DNA from: Prolixibacteraceae bacterium
Lineage (GTDB): Bacteria > Bacteroidota > Bacteroidia > Bacteroidales > Prolixibacteraceae
Direction: 5' to 3'
Assembly: GCA_016788685.1 (NCBI GenBank)
Contig: JAEUSS010000501.1
Coordinates: 1-5,746 of the forward strand
DNA length: 5,746 nt
Position 1 is the first letter of the stretch, and every line of letters starts with the position of its first letter. Shown here piece by piece: positions 1 to 5,746 of this stretch. The position numbers and the translations under genes were made by a program. Under the pieces are notes generated by a model. It saw nothing but the letters and a program-made list of their open reading frames with translations. It was not told the DNA's origin and did not search any database.

Positions 1-1395
1 TGCCAGGTAATTACTCAATTCCTCAGCCATCCGTTTGGTAAGGGTGGTTACCAGCACCCGCTCATTGCGTTCAATCCTCAGATGAATCTCGTGCATCAGG
101 TTGTCAATCTGGTTGATGCTCGGGCGAACATCAATAATGGGGTCAAGCAATCCGGTTGGCCGGATAACCTGTTCCACCACAATCCCCTCTGATTTGGCCA
201 GTTCGTAGTCAGCCGGAGTCGCGCTCACAAAAACAGTCTGATCAACCACGCTCTCAAACTCTTCGAAAGTCAACGGGCGGTTATCGATCGCAGCCGGAAG
301 ACGCCAGCCATATTCAACCAGGTTGATTTTACGCGAACGGTCACCGCCAAACATCGCCCTGATCTGCGGTAAGGTAACATGGCTTTCATCGATGATTGTC
401 ACAAAATCATCCGGAAAATAATCGAGCAGGCAGAATGGCCTCGATCCCGCCACGCGGCCGTCAAAATAGCGCGAATAATTTTCAATTCCGGGGCAATAAC
501 CCAATTCACGCATCATTTCCAGGTCGTATTCAACCCGTTCCAGAATACGTTTGGCTTCCATCGGTTTGCCGATTTCGTTAAAAAATCCGACCTGTTTCAC
601 CAGGTCATCCTGAATCTGCCGGATGGCCAGCTGCATGCGTTCTTTGGTGGTCACAAACATATTGGCCGGATAAATCACGGCCCGGTCCAGGCTTTCAATT
701 GTTCCGCCGCTGACCGGATCGAAGGAATAAATTTCTTCGATATCATCGCCCCAGAAAACAACCCGGTAGGCAATATCCGCGTAAGCCGGAAAAATGTCCA
801 CACTATCGCCTTTCACCCTGAAATTACCCCGCTGAAACTCTACTTCATTGCGCGAATAAAGCGCATCGACCAGTTTCCGGAGAAAAACATTCCGGCTGAT
901 GGTTTCGCCTTTATTAACATGGGTAACATTGGCATGAAAATCGGCAGGATTACCGATTCCGTACAGACACGAAACCGATGAAACCACAATCACATCGCGC
1001 CTTCCGGAGAGAAGCGCAGAAGTTGCACTGAGCCTGAGTTTTTCGATGTCTTTGTTGATCGAAAGGTCTTTTTCGATGTAGGTATTGCTGACCGGAAGGT
1101 AGGCTTCGGGCTGATAATAATCGTAATACGAAACAAAATACTCGACCGCATTCTCCGGAAAGAACTGTTTCATTTCGCTGTAAAGCTGTGCGGCCAGCGT
1201 TTTATTATGGCTCAGGATCAATGCGGGACGTTGTACCTGCTCAATGACATTGGCCATGGTAAATGTCTTTCCTGAACCGGTTACCCCGAGCAAAGTCTGG
1301 AACGTAGTTCCATTTCTTAACCCTTCGGCCAGTTGCCTGATTGCTTCGGGCTGGTCGCCGGTAGGTTTATATTCGGAAACAATTTTTAAATCCAT
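1..1395 (-). CDS. uvrB: UvrABC excinuclease subunit B (UvrB), N-terminal 465 residues, cut by window edge
   Basis: UvrB is the helicase-like damage-verification subunit of cytoplasmic nucleotide-excision repair. UvrA loads it onto DNA, and it then recruits UvrC for incision. The reading frame is open from the ATG at 1393-1395 to base 1, with no stop or frameshift. Motifs by residue: GDQPEA near 13-18; Walker A GVTGSGKT at 37-44 (K43); the aromatic damage-probing beta-hairpin YYDYYQPEAYLP at 90-101; GIENYSR before the Walker B/DEAD-type DESH at 336-339; SATP (motif III) at 391-394; RPTGLLDP; and TLTKRMAEEL at 451-460, which opens the second helicase domain. Numbering is offset by only two residues from E. 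coli UvrB as I recall it, which supports the start. UvrB is usually about 670 residues, so the rest of the C-terminal helicase domain and the UVR domain lie left of the window. There is no clear Shine-Dalgarno sequence. It follows the lipoprotein gene by 75 bp on the same strand, so read-through is possible. Identification is very secure. Confidence 0.98.
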   Translation of the reverse strand, partial: MDLKIVSEYKPTGDQPEAIRQLAEGLRNGTTFQTLLGVTGSGKTFTMANVIEQVQRPALILSHNKTLAAQLYSEMKQFFPENAVEYFVSYYDYYQPEAYLPVSNTYIEKDLSINKDIEKLRLSATSALLSGRRDVIVVSSVSCLYGIGNPADFHANVTHVNKGETISRNVFLRKLVDALYSRNEVEFQRGNFRVKGDSVDIFPAYADIAYRVVFWGDDIEEIYSFDPVSGGTIESLDRAVIYPANMFVTTKERMQLAIRQIQDDLVKQVGFFNEIGKPMEAKRILERVEYDLEMMRELGYCPGIENYSRYFDGRVAGSRPFCLLDYFPDDFVTIIDESHVTLPQIRAMFGGDRSRKINLVEYGWRLPAAIDNRPLTFEEFESVVDQTVFVSATPADYELAKSEGIVVEQVIRPTGLLDPIIDVRPSINQIDNLMHEIHLRIERNERVLVTTLTKRMAEELSNYLA

Positions 1396-1470
1396 TAGAC
1401 ACGAATAAAATCAAGTTTCAACATTTGGCAAAAAAGCAATCCCAACCGATTAAAACGAAAATCCCGGGTA

Positions 1471-2487
1471 TTATCTGACGATCATCTTCAGGTACACCGG
1501 AAAATGATCGCTGACTCCACCCACATATTTATTCCCGACATACGACCGGTTGGGTGTTTTATCGCCGTTTTTATTGGTATAAATCATCCAGTCGTTGCTG
1601 TAAATGCAGCCTTTCTGATTTTCGACCCGAACGCGTTTGCCGGTAATCATTTCTCCTGAAACAACCAGATTGTCGAGCATGTTCCAGTTTCCGCTGTAAA
1701 AATAGGTGCCTGACCCTTGGGCATCGTCGGGCATCATCAGGTTGACGAGCCTGGCGCCCGAATCCGGAGAGCCGGCTCCCAACGTTTCGAGCAAACTTTT
1801 ATTGGCGGGCTCATCATTCATATCGCCCATAATGATAATTTTTGATTTAGGTTCTGCCGCCTGAATCTGATCTGCCTTTTTGCGCAAAACCGAAGCTGCC
1901 AGAACACGTTTCGGTTCTGTTTTTTGGTCGCCGCCAATCCGTGACGGCCAGTGGTTGACAAAGAGATGTACTTTTTGGTTCCTGACCTTTCCGACGACAT
2001 GCAAAATATCGCGGGTTTTAAACTGCGGGTCATCAGGGAAGATTACCGGCAGAACTTCGTGGCTGATTTCGGTAAACGCATCTTTGCGGTAAATCAAAGC
2101 CACATCAATCCCGCGGTAGTCGGGGCTTTCTTCGTGAACAATGGCATACCCCTGCCCTTTCAGCTTGCCTGTTTCAATCAAATCTTCAATTACGCCGCGG
2201 TTTTCAACCTCAACCAAACCAACAATCTCAGGTAATTCGTCCGGATTAATTTCAGCAATTACCCTGGCCAGATCCTCCAGTTTCTTCCGGTAACGCTCGC
2301 TGTTCCATTTCTTCTCACTCTCCGGAAGAAATTCTTCATCAGGAATTTTCGGATCGTCAAGCGTATCAAACAAGTTTTCAACATTGTACGAAACTACGGT
2401 ATATTCAGAGCGAAGTGTTTTCCTGGCGGAACTGCACGACGCCAAAAGAAATACGGCAAAAACAAGTAATCCTAAACTCCTGTTCAT
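1471..2487 (-). CDS. Exported lipoprotein of the endonuclease/exonuclease/phosphatase family
   Basis: This 338-residue protein belongs to the Mg2+-dependent phosphodiesterase/nuclease fold (DNase I, exonuclease III, inositol phosphatases). The N-terminus is a lipoprotein signal: N2/R3, a hydrophobic stretch at about 5-16, then lipobox LASC with the acylated cysteine at C18. Catalytic motifs are in family order: YNVENLFD (34-41, metal-site Asn/Glu), GLVEVEN (90-96, E93), GIDVALIYR (126-134), NHWPSR (179-184), GDMND (221-225) and SDHFPV (326-331, D327/H328), so the enzyme looks intact. Residues after the cysteine (SSARKT) lack the acidic cluster associated with surface lipoproteins in Bacteroidota, so I infer an envelope protein facing the periplasm. 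Substrate is unknown; nucleic acid or phosphoester salvage is as plausible as DNA cleavage. The ATG lies 3 bp after the stop of the phosphatase gene and has AGGAAA about 10 bases ahead of it, inside that gene's end, which suggests translational coupling. Family assignment is firm; substrate is open. Confidence 0.93.
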   Translation of the reverse strand: MNRSLGLLVFAVFLLASCSSARKTLRSEYTVVSYNVENLFDTLDDPKIPDEEFLPESEKKWNSERYRKKLEDLARVIAEINPDELPEIVGLVEVENRGVIEDLIETGKLKGQGYAIVHEESPDYRGIDVALIYRKDAFTEISHEVLPVIFPDDPQFKTRDILHVVGKVRNQKVHLFVNHWPSRIGGDQKTEPKRVLAASVLRKKADQIQAAEPKSKIIIMGDMNDEPANKSLLETLGAGSPDSGARLVNLMMPDDAQGSGTYFYSGNWNMLDNLVVSGEMITGKRVRVENQKGCIYSNDWMIYTNKNGDKTPNRSYVGNKYVGGVSDHFPVYLKMIVR

Positions 2488-2490
2488 AAT

Positions 2491-3099
2491 TTATTTTCCT
2501 ATGGTAACTTCATAATACTGTGTCACATCAACAACCATCATTCCGGCGGCACGAGCTGCCTGAATTCCCAGTATCCCATCTTCAAAAACCTCGCAATCAG
2601 CGGGATCAACGCCCATTTGTCCGGCACATTTCAAGAATGTTTCAGGATGTGGTTTATAGCTGGTCACATCTTCACTGGATACCAGTATATCAAAACAATC
2701 CTGCAAACCAATGATACCAAGCGTTCTTAACGACAAACGGCGCGAACCTCCGGTACCAACGGCCATGGGAATTTTCCCGTGCCAGGTACGCACCAGATCG
2801 GTTACCACTTTAATTTCAGGAGTCAGGTGCATGTTATTTTCAAACTCCGTTTCCTTCATATCACCCAACTCCTTCGGATCGATATTTTTCCCGAAAATCT
2901 GGTTGAGCTTTTCGACTGTCGGGTAAAGCGGGATTCCGGCAAGCTGACTAAACAATTCGGTCGTAAAATCGATGCCATATTTAGCGGTTGCATTTTTCCA
3001 TGCAATATAATGGATGGGCATGGTATCGGCCAAAGTGCCGTCCAGGTCAAATATCAGTCCTTTTGCTTTGGGATTGATACTAAGGTTTGTCTTTATCAT
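2491..3099 (-). CDS. HAD-superfamily sugar-phosphate phosphatase, YqaB/beta-phosphoglucomutase-like
   Basis: A 202-residue cytoplasmic HAD hydrolase. Motif I is FDLDGTLADT (17-26), with nucleophile D18 and acid/base D20. The helical cap spans about 27-95. Motif II is in PMAVGTGGSR (111-120), motif III is the lysine in SYKPHPETF (K149), and motif IV is FEDGILGIQAARAAGM (172-187), with metal ligands E173/D174. All catalytic residues are present. WHGKIPMAVGTG, KPHPETFL.CA..MGVDP and the motif IV block closely follow E. coli YqaB as I recall it. YqaB dephosphorylates fructose-1-phosphate and 6-phosphogluconate. The general class (beta-phosphoglucomutase-like phosphatase) is firm and the exact substrate is inferred. 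The start is preceded by an A-rich leader without a Shine-Dalgarno sequence, and a -7-like promoter element lies 23 bp upstream. It appears to be the first gene of a unit with the nuclease-like lipoprotein 3 bp downstream. I cannot exclude a true phosphoglucomutase, but the YqaB-like residues argue for a phosphatase. Confidence 0.93.
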   Translation of the reverse strand: MIKTNLSINPKAKGLIFDLDGTLADTMPIHYIAWKNATAKYGIDFTTELFSQLAGIPLYPTVEKLNQIFGKNIDPKELGDMKETEFENNMHLTPEIKVVTDLVRTWHGKIPMAVGTGGSRRLSLRTLGIIGLQDCFDILVSSEDVTSYKPHPETFLKCAGQMGVDPADCEVFEDGILGIQAARAAGMMVVDVTQYYEVTIGK

Positions 3100-3121
3100 T
3101 GTTTTATTTTGTGATTCGAAC

Positions 3122-3129
3122 CAAAAGTA
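3122..3129 (-). promoter_or_regulatory. Candidate Bacteroidota -7 promoter element for the phosphatase gene
   Basis: Read on the minus strand, these bases are TACTTTTG, an exact match to the TAnnTTTG -7 element used by the Bacteroidota primary sigma factor. Transcription would begin around 3115, leaving a leader of roughly 15 bases before the phosphatase ATG at 3099. No good TTTG -33 element sits 19-21 bases upstream, which lowers confidence. The region is A/T-rich and lies between two divergent genes, as expected for a promoter. Confidence 0.4.
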
Positions 3130-3211
3130 GCCATTAAAAACACAAGATGAATTTTATTGTTTTTTGTTTGTATAAAAATTAACACATTTGCCACACAACT
3201 AAATTCCGGAT

Positions 3212-3601
3212 ATGCTTTTGATTACTTTACTCAGCCTGACCAGTATTTCACAATGGTTTCTTTTTGCAGGCATTGCCCTGATTCTTTACGGATGGATTGA
3301 AAAAAAAGAAGCTCTGATACTGAGCGGACAATTCTCGTTTGTTGCGCTCGGGCTGCTGGCGGCCTGGGTTTTACTGAACTACACCGCCGGAACTGCACAA
3401 GTCGCAGGGAACCACATTCCCAAAGAAATCAAAACGCTCGCCTATTTTAAAGGCTTGATTCTCTTCGCGGGATTAAGCCTGGTTACATTGGTGCTGAAAC
3501 TGATCCGGTTCAGGTTTTATAAAATCAGTCTCTTTGTGCTTATTTTATTTGCTCTGATGATGTTTTTTATGGTCTTCAACATTTTGCAAACAGCTAATTA
3601 A
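3212..3601 (+). CDS. Small four-helix integral membrane protein, function unknown
   Basis: I do not recognise this 129-residue protein. It is almost entirely hydrophobic with about four predicted membrane helices: 13-28, 34-56, 77-98 and 104-124. The loops are short. Residues IEKKEA (29-34) and KLIRFRFYK (96-104) supply the positive charge, and the longest non-membrane stretch (57-76, around NHIPKEIKT) is polar. If the positive-inside rule holds, both basic loops are cytoplasmic and both termini face out. No catalytic or binding motif is evident. An in-frame TAA at 3200-3202 makes the ATG at 3212 the earliest ATG start. No clear Shine-Dalgarno sequence precedes it. It is the only plus-strand gene here, divergent from the phosphatase and convergent with nhaD 44 bp away, so it is probably transcribed alone. 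The membrane-protein pattern, a proper stop and the lack of a competing frame on the other strand support a real gene. Confidence 0.8.
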   Translation: MLLITLLSLTSISQWFLFAGIALILYGWIEKKEALILSGQFSFVALGLLAAWVLLNYTAGTAQVAGNHIPKEIKTLAYFKGLILFAGLSLVTLVLKLIRFRFYKISLFVLILFALMMFFMVFNILQTAN

Positions 3602-3619
3602 CCGGAATTACCGTTTAAT
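3597..3619. terminator. Weak hairpin between convergent genes, possible bidirectional terminator
   Basis: The arms ATTAACCGG (3597-3605) and CCGTTTAAT (3611-3619) can pair over nine positions with one mismatch (C3602 against T3614), around the five-base loop AATTA. The structure overlaps the TAA stop of the plus-strand gene and lies 27 bp beyond the nhaD stop, the right place for a shared terminator. It has few G-C pairs and no real T-tract on either strand, so the call rests mainly on position. A second short inverted repeat, AGCTG/CAGCT at 3621-3625 and 3633-3637, lies beside it. Confidence 0.3.
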
Positions 3620-3645
3620 CAGCTGCATGCATCAGCTCAAACACT

Positions 3646-5085
3646 TCAGGCAAACATCAGGTAATAAGTTACAATTCCGGACACATAACCCAAAAGCGCC
3701 AGTAAACTGACTCTTTTCAGGTACCAGATAAAGTCAATTTTTTCAATTCCCATGGCGGCCACACCTGCTGCCGATCCGATAATCAGAATACTTCCCCCTG
3801 TTCCGGCACAATAAGCCAGCAATTCCCAGAAGGTCCCATCCTGAACAAACATGGCCTGATAACCGGTGGCGCCCGGAAGTGCAATGTCATACATGCCCAT
3901 TGCCCCCGCTACCAAAGGAACATTATCAACAATCGACGATAAAACGCCAATAGCACTATTGATCGCATAAACATTTCCTAAATGAGTATTCAGCCAGCCC
4001 GCGAGAATATTTAAATGACCTGCAGACTGCAAACATGCCACCGCAGTTAATATTCCCAGAAAGAAAAAGACGGTAGAGGTATCGACCTTCCGGAGAATAT
4101 GAATTACCGTTAGTTTTCGTTTAATCTCATCAGACTTGGAGCGGTGCATGATTTCGGAAACACTCCAGATTAATCCCAAGCCAAAAACCATACCCATATA
4201 GGGCGGCAAATGAGTTATGCTCTTAAAAACAGGAACAAAAAGTAAAACTCCGACCCCAACAAGCAAAATGAAGATCCTCTCGCGGGACGTGGTATATGAA
4301 ACTTCGGAACCCGAAACTTTAGGTCTGCTGACATCACCTTTCATCATAAATGAAACAACGGTGAGCGGAACAACGATACTGATAACGCTGGGTAAGAATA
4401 CACGGGCAATAATAGACCCTGCGGTAACCTGTCCTCCAATCCAAAGCATAATGGTGGTAACGTCCCCGATGGGCGACCAGGCACCTCCCGAGTTTGCTGA
4501 CAGCACCACCATTGAAACAAAAAACCACCGGGTTTTCTGATCACTGATGAGCTTCCTCAACAACGCAACCATTACAATAGTCGTGGTCAGATTATCCAAT
4601 ACCGCTGACATGAAAAATGTAATCAAAGCAATAATCCAAAGCAGCTTAACCTTATTGGTGGTCGATATTTTATCCGTAATTACTTTAAATCCTTCGTGCT
4701 GATCCACCACCTCTACAATGGTCATTGCAGCAAACAGGAAAAACAGAATCTGGGCAATCTCAACCAAATGATGCTCCAGTTCCTCCACCACAAAATGATA
4801 AGGTTCACTGAGCGCCACCAACGATTCCGACCATCCGGAATGCACCCATTGCGTATCAGTAAAAACAGGTTTTATATGCTCTGTGATATCTTTTGCGTGA
4901 CTGACAAGCTCATTCCATGAAGGGCTGAATCCCAATTGAAGAATCTGTTCGACATTCAGAATATAAACCGTCCATGTTAAAACACCAATAATCATGGCCG
5001 ATGCGGCCTTGTCAATTTTTAAGGGATGCTCAAGGGCAATAGCAATGTAGCCCAGAACGAATATCAAAAGTATCAAATAGAACAT
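3646..5085 (-). CDS. nhaD: NhaD-type Na+/H+ antiporter
   Basis: This 479-residue inner-membrane antiporter belongs to the NhaD family of the ion-transporter superfamily. It exchanges cytoplasmic Na+ (or Li+) for protons, typically for sodium and alkaline tolerance. About a dozen hydrophobic segments are visible. The diagnostic blocks occur as two related halves: DNLTTTIVM (164-172) with ANSGGAWSPIGDVTT (197-211), and DNVPLVAGA (387-395) with GTGGSILIIGSAAG (428-441). Both Asp-Asn pairs and both Gly/Ser-rich turns, the expected ion-site elements, are intact. ALEHPLKIDKAA near the N-terminus and AMTIVEVVDQHEGF (120-133) are also typical of the family. Residues 52-110 form a polar, His/Glu-rich insertion between the first helices, which I recall from Bacteroidota homologues. 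The length is normal for that group. The ATG follows dedA by 83 bp, has no Shine-Dalgarno sequence, and I see no clear promoter in the gap, so co-transcription with dedA is plausible. The stop is TGA at 3646-3648. Confidence 0.95.
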   Translation of the reverse strand: MFYLILLIFVLGYIAIALEHPLKIDKAASAMIIGVLTWTVYILNVEQILQLGFSPSWNELVSHAKDITEHIKPVFTDTQWVHSGWSESLVALSEPYHFVVEELEHHLVEIAQILFFLFAAMTIVEVVDQHEGFKVITDKISTTNKVKLLWIIALITFFMSAVLDNLTTTIVMVALLRKLISDQKTRWFFVSMVVLSANSGGAWSPIGDVTTIMLWIGGQVTAGSIIARVFLPSVISIVVPLTVVSFMMKGDVSRPKVSGSEVSYTTSRERIFILLVGVGVLLFVPVFKSITHLPPYMGMVFGLGLIWSVSEIMHRSKSDEIKRKLTVIHILRKVDTSTVFFFLGILTAVACLQSAGHLNILAGWLNTHLGNVYAINSAIGVLSSIVDNVPLVAGAMGMYDIALPGATGYQAMFVQDGTFWELLAYCAGTGGSILIIGSAAGVAAMGIEKIDFIWYLKRVSLLALLGYVSGIVTYYLMFA

Positions 5086-5130
5086 AGTGAGTAGATTTTA
5101 TAAGATAATTAATTTACAGACCATTTAATG

Positions 5131-5146
5131 CGCTGATTTCGCTGAT
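5131..5146. repeat. Two tandem 7-bp direct repeats in the dedA-nhaD gap
   Basis: CGCTGAT occurs at 5131-5137 and again at 5140-5146, separated by TT, a period of nine bases (ATCAGCG on the coding strand). It lies 46-61 bases upstream of the nhaD start, where an operator could sit. The repeat is short enough to arise by chance and matches no binding site I know. Confidence 0.3.
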
Positions 5147-5168
5147 GTCGGTTTTGAAAAGGAGCCGC

Positions 5169-5746
5169 TTATTCCTTCTTCTTTTTATACCTGTATACCA
5201 GATAAATAACAAAAACAGCACCGAGAGCCAGCAGAAAATACGACAGCTCATGCATGTATTCTTTAAGCATATCCTGTTGTTTGTACAGAGAATAGCTTAA
5301 TACTGCCAGTATAATATTCCAAAGTCCTGATCCCAAAGTGGTAAAAACAAGGAACTGCTTAAAGTTCATTCGGGCAAGCCCGGCCGGTATCGAGATCAGC
5401 TGACGAATGCCCGGAACCAGCCTTCCGATAAACGTAGAGCTTCGTCCGTGACGATTAAAATACGCTTCCGCATTTTCAATTTTAGCCCGGCTCAGCAAAA
5501 ACAGCTTGCCTGCTTTGGTTTCAACCAGACTATAAACAATCACCCGGCCCAGCCACAACGCCAGCACATAATTTAATACAGCACCGATAAGTGCTCCCAA
5601 AGTTGCAAAAACCACAACCAAATACATATTCAACTCTCCGGAAGCCGCCTTCCAGATTGCAGGCGGAATAACAATTTCCGAAGGAAACGGGATGAATGAA
5701 CTTTCAACAATCATCAACAGAGTAATAGAAAGGTAGTTCATGTGGA
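5169..5746 (-). CDS. DedA-family (SNARE-associated/VTT domain) membrane protein, 5' end outside window
   Basis: DedA proteins are inner-membrane proteins. Some members flip undecaprenyl-phosphate, and others are needed for proton-motive-force maintenance and growth at alkaline pH. Numbering from the ATG at 5739-5741 (190 residues): ESSFIPFPSE (13-22) is the conserved acidic, Pro-rich entry segment. A long helix with GALIGAVLNY runs from about 39 to 65 and ends in WLGR. FNRHG (95-99) precedes the signature GRLVPGIRQLISIPAGLARM (106-125). Helices follow at about 129-152 and 166-184, then a basic tail KKKKE. Aligned by eye, E13, E22, R107 and R113 match the acidic pair and two arginines essential in E. 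coli YqjA/YghB. The frame stays open from 5741 to the edge, and homologues usually carry about ten or more residues before this methionine. The true start therefore probably lies beyond base 5746. It is upstream of nhaD by 83 bp on the same strand. The family call is very firm; the transported substrate is inferred. Confidence 0.94.
   Translation of the reverse strand, partial: HMNYLSITLLMIVESSFIPFPSEIVIPPAIWKAASGELNMYLVVVFATLGALIGAVLNYVLALWLGRVIVYSLVETKAGKLFLLSRAKIENAEAYFNRHGRSSTFIGRLVPGIRQLISIPAGLARMNFKQFLVFTTLGSGLWNIILAVLSYSLYKQQDMLKEYMHELSYFLLALGAVFVIYLVYRYKKKKE

Noticed and set aside
379..981. A 200-codon plus-strand open frame
   Set aside because: It lies wholly antisense to uvrB, whose frame carries unmistakable family motifs throughout. 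The plus-strand translation shows no recognisable domain and is a shadow of high-constraint coding sequence.
1396..1470. Possible uvrB promoter (TTTG about 21 bases before TATTCGTG on the minus strand) and a terminator for the lipoprotein gene
   Set aside because: The -7-like box matches only the TA and last two bases of the consensus and would place the start of transcription at the ATG. The CCCGGG palindrome and the GATT/AATC arms are too short to call a terminator.
2779..3114. A 111-codon plus-strand open frame
   Set aside because: It is antisense to the HAD phosphatase gene and extends over its start and leader. The phosphatase frame has all four HAD motifs, so this is a shadow.
4217..4540. 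Plus-strand (107 codons) and minus-strand (64-66 codons) open frames inside nhaD
   Set aside because: They overlap the conserved NhaD core in other frames and have no start context or domain of their own.
5739..5741. ATG at 5741 as the true start of the DedA-family gene
   Set aside because: Homologues carry more residues before this methionine, and the frame remains open to the window edge. It is better treated as an internal methionine of a gene truncated by the window.
1..5746. Mobile element, CRISPR array, toxin-antitoxin or phage-defence system
   Set aside because: No terminal inverted repeats, transposase or integrase motifs, regularly spaced repeats, or toxin/defence domains were seen. 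All genes are housekeeping or envelope functions apart from one unidentified membrane protein.

Overview
The window looks like ordinary chromosomal sequence from a member of the Bacteroidota. The evidence is indirect but consistent. The NhaD and DedA proteins read like the forms found in Bacteroidales and Marinilabiliales. Most starts lack a Shine-Dalgarno sequence and have A/T-rich leaders. One intergenic region carries an exact match to the Bacteroidota -7 promoter element (TAnnTTTG). Base composition is moderate and does not change abruptly. The genus cannot be named from this window.

Layout, reading the minus strand, which carries five of the six genes, from right to left. (1) A DedA-family membrane protein at 5169-5746, cut at its 5' end by the window edge. 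(2) After 83 bp, an NhaD-type Na+/H+ antiporter at 3646-5085. (3) A single plus-strand gene at 3212-3601 for a small four-helix membrane protein I do not recognise. It converges on nhaD and diverges from the next gene. (4) A HAD-superfamily sugar phosphatase resembling E. coli YqaB at 2491-3099. (5) Only 3 bp later, an exported lipoprotein of the endonuclease/exonuclease/phosphatase family at 1471-2487. (6) After 75 bp, the first 465 codons of uvrB at 1-1395, running off the left edge.

The genes probably form two minus-strand transcription units: dedA-nhaD (membrane energetics, Na+ and pH homeostasis) and the phosphatase-nuclease pair, which may read on into uvrB. UvrB acts on nucleotide-excision repair in the cytoplasm. 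The nuclease-like lipoprotein is predicted to leave the cytoplasm, so the two probably do not work together despite being neighbours.

No tRNA, rRNA, CRISPR array, insertion sequence, phage gene or attachment site was seen. No stretch longer than about 120 bp lacks a gene. I found no convincing new multi-gene system. The items most worth a second look are the dedA-nhaD pairing, the unidentified four-helix protein, the His/Glu-rich insertion in NhaD, and the export of the nuclease-like lipoprotein.
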